From positions 30,292-55,427 of IMG/VR virus record IMGVR_UViG_3300030450_000258: a DNA stretch of 25,136 nucleotides, one strand, 5' to 3'. Each line of letters begins with the position of its first letter. The stretch's first letter is position 1. Position numbers and translations under genes: made by a program. Of this stretch, positions 8,003 through 14,479 are shown in pieces. Origin of the DNA: a virus. The notes under the pieces are model-generated. The model searched no databases, was not told the origin of the DNA, and saw only the letters and a program-made list of their open reading frames with translations.

Positions 8003-8365
8003 ATGGCAAATCCAAATGTAGTAGCAGTAAGCAGTATTTATGCTAATACAGCAGTAGATGCTGATGTTGCCGCAAGTGCGGTAAGTTTACTAACGGCTGC
8101 TTCAAATAAGTTACTTAAGATTAATTCGTTAGTTATAGCTAACATAGATGGTACTAACGCTGCTGATATATCTGTGTGGATTACACGATCAAGTGCAGAC
8201 TATTACATAGCTAAAAGCATTACAGTAGCAGCAGGTAGTTCACTGCTTCCCATAGACAAGAATATGGGGCTATACCTAGTAGAAGGTGACATACTCAAGA
8301 TACAAGCTAGTGCAGCAGGGGATTTATCTGCTGTTTGTTCATATGAAGAGATTGATGACGCTTAA
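8003..8365 (+). CDS. Small beta-rich virion-associated protein, function unknown
   Basis: This 120-residue protein follows the fibre behind a clear ribosome site (AAGGAG at 7990-7995). It has an Ala/Val/Ser-rich N-terminus and a pattern of alternating hydrophobic strands ('LLKINSLVIANIDG', 'DISVWITRS', 'YYIAKSITVAAGSSLLPID', 'LYLVEGDILKIQA', 'LSAVCSYEEI'), which looks like a compact beta-sandwich. Similar small proteins sit near tail fibres in marine phages, so a fibre accessory or small structural role is likely. Its stop TAA (8363-8365) overlaps the next ATG (TAATG), so it is probably translationally coupled to the first propeller protein. Confidence 0.6.
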   Translation: MANPNVVAVSSIYANTAVDADVAASAVSLLTAASNKLLKINSLVIANIDGTNAADISVWITRSSADYYIAKSITVAAGSSLLPIDKNMGLYLVEGDILKIQASAAGDLSAVCSYEEIDDA

Positions 8366-9843
8366 TGAAATCTTTCGGTAACATTGCTAAAGATGGTCAG
8401 GTCAGGGCGGTAGCTTCTGGTGCTTTGACTAATGGTAAACCTGTTTGTGTAAATACAGATGGGACTGTTAGTGAAGTTACTCAAACGACTGCAAGCTTGG
8501 GAACAGAAGGTGCTTTTAATGCATTAAATTCTGTTTATAATACTACTGTTTTTGATAGTTCTAACAATAAACATATAATTGTTTATGGTCATAGTTCTAA
8601 TATGAGATATGTAGTTGCAACTGTAGCATCAGATGGTGGTGTTACTTTTGGAACTGATGCGGTTGCTCTTTCGGGAAATCATCAAGATATTGCTTCTGCC
8701 TTTGATAGCACAAACAATAGAATTGTTGTTGCCGTTAGAAATGCTAATGACAGCAATCATGGCTATGCAATGGTCGGTTCTCTATCAGGAACTACAGTAA
8801 CTTGGGGCAGTGCTACAGAATTTAATAACAACAATAGTAATGAAATGGGTATTTCTTTTGATAGCACAGCAGAAAAAGTTGTTATTTCTTATAGAGATTA
8901 TGGTAATAGTAGTTACGGAACTGCAATAGTTGGTACGGTGTCTGGTACGTCTATTTCATTTGGAACTGCTGTTGTTTTTAACAGTGGCACTACAACAAAG
9001 ACTAGACCTTGTTATGATAGCACTAACAACAGAACAGTTATTTCTTACGGAGATGGAGAAGACGGTTCTGCCAATGGTATGGCTGTTGTTGGAACAGTAA
9101 GTGGAACAGGTATTAGCTTTGGATCAGAGGTTGAATTTGAATCAGGTGCTATAAGCGACTCTGGTTTAGCGTTTGACAGTGATACTGGTAAAGTAGTTAT
9201 TGCATATAGACAAAACCACGAAACTTCTGGCGAAACGGACTTTAAACGAGGAACCGCTGTTGTTGGTACTGTTTCTGGCACAAGTATTAGCTTTGGCACT
9301 CCTGTTGCATTTGATAATACAGGAGACTATGGAGAAAGTTCGCATGGTAATGTGATATATGATACTAATGCTAAGAAAGTTATTGTTGTATATCCACGCA
9401 CAGTCAGTGGTAGTTATTCAAATCGTGGTTATGCGTTTCCTTTAACAGTTTCTGGTACAACTGTTGTTGCAGATACACCAACGGAATTTACCGCAGGGGC
9501 AGCTACAGGTTATACTGCTATATCGTTTGACAGTAATGTAAATAAAAATCTTATAGTTTTTAAAGATAATGGTAACAGTGAGTATGGAACAGCCGTTTCT
9601 TTTACCCCACTTTCGGGCAACATCACCTCAGAGAACTTTATAGGTTTTTCAGATGGTGCATTTGCAACTACTCAAAGTGCATCAATAAACACAGCTAACA
9701 CAATAGACAGAAACCAAAGTAGCCTTACAGCAGGGCAAACTTACTTTGTGCAAGCAGACGGCACACTTGGAACATCAGCAGGAAGTCCCTCCGTAACAGC
9801 AGGGACTGCTATATCAGCTACGGAATTAATAGTGAAAGGTTAA
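8365..9843 (+). CDS. Repeat fibre/receptor-binding protein 1, predicted seven-bladed beta-propeller
   Basis: This 492-residue protein has three parts. An N-terminal cap (about 1-40) holds 'AVASGALTNGKPVCVNTDGT'. Seven repeats of about 50-60 residues follow (about 52-417), each with a 'FDSxxNKVVIxYRDxGNSxYG' strand pair and usually a 'VGTVSGTSISFG' strand. The F/YD motif falls at residues 63, 113, 165, 217, 270, 332 and 388. The C-terminal cap (about 418-492) runs from 'ITSENFIGFSDGA' to 'LTAGQTYFVQADGTLG' and ends 'AGTAISATELIVKG'. Seven units of this length are what a seven-bladed beta-propeller needs. I infer a receptor-binding or head/tail fibre role from gene position and from similar repeats in marine phage fibres. 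No enzyme motif is visible, and there is no signal peptide. Start overlaps the previous stop (TAATG). Confidence 0.7.
   Translation: MKSFGNIAKDGQVRAVASGALTNGKPVCVNTDGTVSEVTQTTASLGTEGAFNALNSVYNTTVFDSSNNKHIIVYGHSSNMRYVVATVASDGGVTFGTDAVALSGNHQDIASAFDSTNNRIVVAVRNANDSNHGYAMVGSLSGTTVTWGSATEFNNNNSNEMGISFDSTAEKVVISYRDYGNSSYGTAIVGTVSGTSISFGTAVVFNSGTTTKTRPCYDSTNNRTVISYGDGEDGSANGMAVVGTVSGTGISFGSEVEFESGAISDSGLAFDSDTGKVVIAYRQNHETSGETDFKRGTAVVGTVSGTSISFGTPVAFDNTGDYGESSHGNVIYDTNAKKVIVVYPRTVSGSYSNRGYAFPLTVSGTTVVADTPTEFTAGAATGYTAISFDSNVNKNLIVFKDNGNSEYGTAVSFTPLSGNITSENFIGFSDGAFATTQSASINTANTIDRNQSSLTAGQTYFVQADGTLGTSAGSPSVTAGTAISATELIVKG
8518..9615 (+). repeat. Seven propeller-blade repeats, first copy
   Basis: Seven in-frame repeats, mostly of 150-170 bases, lie in the first propeller gene. 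Repeats 3 to 5 keep the VSGT-x-ISFG core best, while repeats 1, 6 and 7 are the most diverged. The boundaries are approximate and set by eye from the protein pattern. Confidence 0.7.
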
Positions 9844-9846
9844 AGA

Positions 9847-10110
9847 ATGAAAACTATCGTAGAGACATCAACTAAGTTATGTAAATATCTACTTGCAGAT
9901 GACGTAAAAATCACAGCAACGTCAGATAATATCACAGTGGGAGATCCTGCTCAGTTTATTATCGCTGATCTTAATAGTGGCAATACGACTATTACTGAGA
10001 ACGTGACCAACGCACCAAGCGACTGGACAGGCAACAAGTATAAGTTAGATGGCACAACGTGGTCAGCTAATCCTGCTTGGGTAGATCCTTCAGAGGATGA
10101 CGGAGAGTAA
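9847..10110 (+). CDS. Small conserved protein between the propeller genes, function unknown
   Basis: This 87-residue acidic protein begins three bases after the previous stop and ends five bases before the next start. Its N-terminus (MKTIVETSTKLCKYLLADDV), the 'ITVGDPAQFIIADLN' strand and the 'APSDWTGNKYKLDGTTW' segment resemble a small protein I know beside tail-fibre genes in marine phages, but I know no function for it. It is probably a small beta-barrel. Location suggests a fibre-associated structural protein or a fibre assembly factor. Confidence 0.6.
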   Translation: MKTIVETSTKLCKYLLADDVKITATSDNITVGDPAQFIIADLNSGNTTITENVTNAPSDWTGNKYKLDGTTWSANPAWVDPSEDDGE

Positions 10111-10115
10111 CAATA

Positions 10116-11585
10116 ATGCTACGTGTCATAGGCAACGATCAGAATTTACCAAGACAGGAACACGCTGTAGCTAGTGGTACGTTGCCTAATGGTAAACCTG
10201 TTGTTGTAAATACTAATGGAACTGTAAGTGTTGTCTCTGGTAACGATGATGCAGCAGGTACACCTACACAGATTTCAACTGATTCTAACCTAATGCAAAT
10301 GCAAGCAATTTATGATCCCGATTCAGGTAAAGTTGTTATTGCCTATCATAGAGATACATCATCGTATTACGGTGCAGCAGTTGTTGGAACTGTTAGTGGC
10401 ACAGATATAAGTTTTGGTAGCATAACAAAATTCCAAGCCGACAACTCAAATGGTATGGATGACTTGACTATGGCATACGATACAAACGAAGATAAAGTTT
10501 TACTCGTTTATAAAGACAAAGACAACTCTAGTTATGGTACTGCAATTGTAGGAACTGTGTCTGGAACCTCTATAAGTTTTGGCACTGCTACTGTTTGGCA
10601 AAGCAGTTCTGTAAGTAGAACCCAGATAGGATTTGATAGCAACTCTAATAAATTTTTAGTTGCTTATATGAGAAGTTTGCCAAGAGCTAGAGTGCTTACT
10701 GTAAGTGGCACATCTGTTTCTGCAGGTAGTGAAACAAATATAAGAACAGATACTGATGGAAATATACTTAGACCTGATATGGCTTTTTCAACTTCAGCTA
10801 ACAAGTTTGTTGTAATATATAAAGATAATGATCAATCGGGCAAGGGTCAAGTTGTAGTTTCAACGATTTCAGGCACAAGTGTGTCTCATGGTACGGTGGC
10901 TGACATAGGCAGTGTTGCAGTAGATTCAATATTACGAATTGATTATGACGCTACCTTAGATAAGTTTTTAATAGTTTATATTGATAGTGATGACTCTAGT
11001 AAAGGTAAAGCAGTTGTTGGAACCCTAAGTGGTACAAGTGTTAGTTTTGGAAGTATTGCGACATTTAACAATGCAGCTACGTTAGCCCCTAGTGTTACAT
11101 CTGATGGCAGTGGTAATTTTATAGTTAGTTTTACTGATGATGCCAATTCTGATCGTAAAACTTTTGTATCTGCAACTGTATCTGGTACATCTGTTAGTTT
11201 TGGTAGTGAGGTTGTCATAGAGGATGTTGATGCCGATGACGCATCATCAACGCCCTTATCTGAAATGGCATATGATAGTGCTAATAATAAATTTGTTATA
11301 CCTTATGGTGATTTTACTAATAATAAACTTAAAGCAGCAGTCTTACAATTAGCTTCAACCAACCTTACTTCAGAAAACTACATAGGCATAGCTCGTAGCG
11401 GTGCGGCTTCTGGTGCAGGGGCTATCATAGATACTCAAGGTGCAATAGCCGACAACCTCTCAGGGCTAACGGCAGGTCAAAGCTACTACGTTCAGACTAA
11501 TGGCACACTAGGTACAACGGCTGCTGATCCTAGCGTCTTTGCAGGAACGGCTGTGTCAGCAACAGAATTAATAGTGAAAGGGTAA
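10116..11585 (+). CDS. Repeat fibre/receptor-binding protein 2, predicted seven-bladed beta-propeller
   Basis: This 489-residue paralogue of the 8365-9843 product has the same plan: an N-terminal cap with 'AVASGTLPNGKPVVVNTNGT' (about 17-36), seven repeats, and a C-terminal cap from 'NLTSENYIGIA' (about 406) through 'LTAGQSYYVQTNGTLG' to 'AGTAVSATELIVKG'. The blade motif falls at residues 66, 121, 173, 224, 277, 329 and 386. The third blade is short, and the sixth has lost the aromatic residue before the Asp (TSDGSGN). The blades differ much more from those of protein 1 than the caps do, so exposed loops may differ in ligand. The first ATG of the frame is used, six bases after the previous stop. 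The ribosome site is weak (GGAG within GACGGAGAG). Confidence 0.7.
   Translation: MLRVIGNDQNLPRQEHAVASGTLPNGKPVVVNTNGTVSVVSGNDDAAGTPTQISTDSNLMQMQAIYDPDSGKVVIAYHRDTSSYYGAAVVGTVSGTDISFGSITKFQADNSNGMDDLTMAYDTNEDKVLLVYKDKDNSSYGTAIVGTVSGTSISFGTATVWQSSSVSRTQIGFDSNSNKFLVAYMRSLPRARVLTVSGTSVSAGSETNIRTDTDGNILRPDMAFSTSANKFVVIYKDNDQSGKGQVVVSTISGTSVSHGTVADIGSVAVDSILRIDYDATLDKFLIVYIDSDDSSKGKAVVGTLSGTSVSFGSIATFNNAATLAPSVTSDGSGNFIVSFTDDANSDRKTFVSATVSGTSVSFGSEVVIEDVDADDASSTPLSEMAYDSANNKFVIPYGDFTNNKLKAAVLQLASTNLTSENYIGIARSGAASGAGAIIDTQGAIADNLSGLTAGQSYYVQTNGTLGTTAADPSVFAGTAVSATELIVKG
10287..11330 (+). repeat. Seven propeller-blade repeats, second copy
   Basis: Seven in-frame repeats of about 130-165 bases encode the predicted propeller of the second protein. 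Several blades carry 'VSGTSVSFG' where proteins 1 and 3 usually have 'VSGTSISFG'. Confidence 0.68.
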
Positions 11586-11587
11586 CT

Positions 11588-14188
11588 ATGCTAAAACGTA
11601 TAGGTACTGAAGAAAGTGGTGAGTTTAAAGCGGTAGCCAGTGGCACGTTGTCCAGTGGTAAGCCAGTTGTTGTCAACTCTGATGGGACTGTGAGTGTTGT
11701 AAGTACGACTACATTAACTGAAGCTGCAGGTAGTATTGTTCAATATGAGGCAGGAGGAACGCATGACCAAGAGATCGTATACGATAGTGCTAATGACAGA
11801 GTTGTTATATTTTACAGAGATGCAGGAAACAGCGATTTTGGAACTGCTGTTGTAGGAACTGTTAGTGGTGACTCAATTTCTTTTGGCACTCCTGTTGTAT
11901 TTGAAAGTGCCAATTCAGATAACATAGCGGCTGTTTTTGATAGCTCAAATAATAAAGTGGTTGTAGGTTATAGGGATACTGGAAATAGTAATGCAGGAAC
12001 TGCTATTGTAGGAACGGTTTCTGGTACTTCTATAAGCTTTGGCACGGCTGTAGTTTTTGAAAGTGGAAACACTAATAATAGTATGGGTATGTCTTTTGAC
12101 ACCTCTGCTAATAAAGTTGTTATTGCTTTTAGAGATAATGGTGACAGCAATTATGGTAAGGCTATAGTTGGTACAGTAAGTGGTACAAGTATTAGTTTTG
12201 GCTCTCCTGCCACATTTAGTAGTGCAAGCACTAGTTATGTAGACATAGCCTATGATGTTGCAAATAATAAGCACGTAATAGGATATGTTTTGACAGCAGG
12301 AAATGCAAAAGTTGCAACTGTTTCTGGGACTTCTATAAGTTTTGGTTCTGCAACGGAGTTTGAAAGTGGAGCGACAATACTTACTAAAGTAGTTAATGAT
12401 CCTAATATAAATAGAGTTCTTATATTCTATGCTGATGGTGGTGATAATGACAAAGGCAAAGCTACTATAGGTTCAGTGTCAGGAACAAGTATTTCCTTTA
12501 CAGGACAGTCTACTTTTTATAGTGCTGCACAAGTAACACGGATAGGTGCTTCTTTTAATACTAGCATAAATAAAGTCACAATTTCCACTAAAGATAATGG
12601 TGGTGCTTTGAATATGTTTACGAGTTCTGTAACAACTTCAGCCTTTACACATGGATCAGCTTTCGCAGTTGATGCTAGTATTACTACTGGTGAGGTTAAT
12701 AATGTTCATGTATCAACAGCCAATAGAACTGTTATAGCTTATTCGGATGCAGGTGATTCAGACAAAGGTAAGTCTCTAGTATACACAGGTGGAGGAGATG
12801 TAAAAAACCTCACATCAGAAAACTACATTGGTATGTCACCAGGAGATGTAACATACGATATTGCCACTCAAGCTGTAGGCACATCAGTAACTATGAACTC
12901 AGGCTCTACAACTGGTTTTGCCGCAGCTTTTGACTCTAGCACAGGTAAAGTTGTAATAGCTTTTAGCGATGGTGCTGATTCAAATAAAGGTAAAGCTATA
13001 GTTGGGACAGTAGACGCTGCAAATAATTCTATAAGCTTTGGTTCTGAAGTAACTTTTCAAGATAGTGAAATTACTGGCGATGAAATGGATTGCGTTTTTG
13101 ATAGCAATGCAAACAAGGTTGTTATTTTCTACACAGACACAAACAATCCAAGCACAGACGATAGAACTGGTACAGCTATTGTAGGGACTGTAAGTGGTAC
13201 GTCTATATCTTTTGGCACTAAAGCAGCTTTTGAGTCAGGCAAAACAAAATACATTGTATCAACTTTTGACAGCAATTCAAATAAAGTTGTTGTTGCTTAC
13301 GAAGATGATGATAATTCTGATTATGGCACTGCTGCCGTTGGGACAATATCAGGCACAGACATTAGTTTTGGAACACCTGTTGTTTTTGATTCTCAAGCCA
13401 CAGAATTTCAGGGCATAAGTTTTGATAGCACTGCCAATAAAGTTGTTATTGCTTATAGAGACTTTGGTACGTCAATAGAAGGTAGAGCCGTTGTTGGTAC
13501 TGTATCAGGTACTTCTATTAGCTTTGGTTCCACTGTATCGTTTACCTCTGCAAGCGCAGATTTTTTCAGTCCTGTTTACGACAGTGCTAACAATAAAACA
13601 GTTATTTTTTATAGAGATGCTAATAATAGCGATCATGGTACAGCGAAGGTAGGAACAGTAAGCGGAACTTCTATTAGCTTCGGTAGTGCGGTTGTTTTTA
13701 ACGCAGGAAACTCTAGATTCATACGTGCAATTTATGACTCTAATGCAGGAAAAATATTGGTTCTTTTTAACGATACTGCTAACAGCAATAGACCAACTAT
13801 TATTATTGGCACAGTTAGCGGAACAAGCATTTCGTTTGGCTCAGAAACAGTGGTTATGGATGTTGAAGGAGCCACTATAAATCCTGCTGTAGCATTTGAT
13901 AGCACTAATAATAAGGTTGTTCTTTCATATATAGATACTACTGGAAGTGACAATGGCATGGCACAAGTAGTTCAACTCGCTTATGATAACACAACTAGAG
14001 CAAATATTGCTGATGGCGGCAACGCATCAGTAGATATTATAGGCTCTGTAGTTGATAATCAAAATTCTCTCACCACAGGACAACAATACTTTGTACAGAA
14101 TGACGGAACGATAAGCACAACAGCGGATAGCCCAAGTGTACTGGCAGGGACTGCTATCTCTGCAACAGAATTATTAGTAAAGACATAG
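11588..14188 (+). CDS. Double-length repeat fibre protein 3, predicted tandem seven-bladed propellers (7+7)
   Basis: This 866-residue protein has one N-terminal cap (about 15-38, with 'AVASGTLSSGKPVVVNSDGT') and one complete C-terminal cap (about 815-866, ending 'AGTAISATELLVKT'), but fourteen repeats. The blade motif falls at residues 65, 117, 170, 222, 270, 323 and 375, then at 448, 504, 560, 612, 664, 716 and 770. A remnant of the C-terminal cap, 'NLTSENYIGMSPGD' (407-420), sits between the two sets. No second N-terminal cap is present there. The second set is more regular than the first. The message reads through without a frameshift. It starts two bases after the preceding stop, behind AAAGGG within the end of that gene. 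A receptor-binding role is inferred. Confidence 0.7.
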   Translation: MLKRIGTEESGEFKAVASGTLSSGKPVVVNSDGTVSVVSTTTLTEAAGSIVQYEAGGTHDQEIVYDSANDRVVIFYRDAGNSDFGTAVVGTVSGDSISFGTPVVFESANSDNIAAVFDSSNNKVVVGYRDTGNSNAGTAIVGTVSGTSISFGTAVVFESGNTNNSMGMSFDTSANKVVIAFRDNGDSNYGKAIVGTVSGTSISFGSPATFSSASTSYVDIAYDVANNKHVIGYVLTAGNAKVATVSGTSISFGSATEFESGATILTKVVNDPNINRVLIFYADGGDNDKGKATIGSVSGTSISFTGQSTFYSAAQVTRIGASFNTSINKVTISTKDNGGALNMFTSSVTTSAFTHGSAFAVDASITTGEVNNVHVSTANRTVIAYSDAGDSDKGKSLVYTGGGDVKNLTSENYIGMSPGDVTYDIATQAVGTSVTMNSGSTTGFAAAFDSSTGKVVIAFSDGADSNKGKAIVGTVDAANNSISFGSEVTFQDSEITGDEMDCVFDSNANKVVIFYTDTNNPSTDDRTGTAIVGTVSGTSISFGTKAAFESGKTKYIVSTFDSNSNKVVVAYEDDDNSDYGTAAVGTISGTDISFGTPVVFDSQATEFQGISFDSTANKVVIAYRDFGTSIEGRAVVGTVSGTSISFGSTVSFTSASADFFSPVYDSANNKTVIFYRDANNSDHGTAKVGTVSGTSISFGSAVVFNAGNSRFIRAIYDSNAGKILVLFNDTANSNRPTIIIGTVSGTSISFGSETVVMDVEGATINPAVAFDSTNNKVVLSYIDTTGSDNGMAQVVQLAYDNTTRANIADGGNASVDIIGSVVDNQNSLTTGQQYFVQNDGTISTTADSPSVLAGTAISATELLVKT
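11753..12805 (+). repeat. First set of seven blades in protein 3
   Basis: Seven in-frame repeats of about 145-160 bases. Blades 1-3 are close to consensus, while blades 4, 6 and 7 are degenerate: blade 6 has lost the VSGT core and blade 7 runs into the cap remnant at 12806. Confidence 0.68.
12905..14011 (+). repeat. Second set of seven blades in protein 3
   Basis: Seven in-frame repeats of about 155-165 bases. Blades 2-6 carry nearly identical 'VGT[VI]SGT[SD]ISFG' cores, making this the most uniform set in the window. Blade 2 has a short insertion (NNPSTDDRTG). Confidence 0.7.
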
Positions 14189-14204
14189 GCAAATAAGGAT
14201 TTAT

Positions 14205-14222
14205 ATGTTTAACTATGAGTGA
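14205..14222 (+). promoter_or_regulatory. Possible 5-codon leader ORF overlapping the next start
   Basis: ATG 14205 opens a five-codon frame (MFNYE) ending in TGA 14220-14222, which overlaps the ATG of the next gene at 14215. The only ribosome site, AAGGA (14195-14199), is at normal distance from 14205 but about fifteen bases from 14215. Ribosomes may therefore load on the leader and restart. This is inference. Confidence 0.3.
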
Positions 14223-14469
14223 CATCAAACTTACTCCAGAAGAACTAGAAGAGATGCTAGACAATGCAGCTAGTCGTGGTGCTAAAGAGGCACTGCGTTC
14301 TATTGGGCTACTTGATGATGATGCACAAAAAGATATATTAGAAATGCGTAACTTAATAGAAGCGTGGAGAGATACACGTAGGTCTATATGGTCTACAGTA
14401 GTAAAGTTAGCTACCGTTGGAGTCCTGACATTTATTGCAGGTGCGGTATGGATGACAATGGGTAAATAA
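14215..14469 (+). CDS. Small single-span membrane protein, possible holin or ejection accessory
   Basis: This 84-residue protein has an acidic helical N-terminal part (residues 1-55: 'LTPEELEEMLDNAASRGAKEAL', then an 'AWRDTRRSIW' basic-aromatic segment). One membrane segment follows at about 61-81 (VVKLATVGVLTFIAGAVWMTM, given in part), with a short GK tail outside. The 'RGAKEALRSIGL' and 'MRNLIEAWRDTRRS' motifs resemble a widespread family of small phage membrane proteins often listed as putative holins. It lies just upstream of the ejection-protein block, next to the fibre genes, and could equally act in DNA entry. ATG 14215 is the only reasonable start; an in-frame stop lies at 14194-14196. 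Confidence 0.6.
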   Translation: MSDIKLTPEELEEMLDNAASRGAKEALRSIGLLDDDAQKDILEMRNLIEAWRDTRRSIWSTVVKLATVGVLTFIAGAVWMTMGK

Positions 14470-14479
14470 GGAATAGGAT

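Noticed and set aside
8365-14188. Diversity-generating retroelement acting on the fibre genes
   Set aside because: No reverse transcriptase gene and no template/variable repeat pair seen in the window; the repeats are structural blades.
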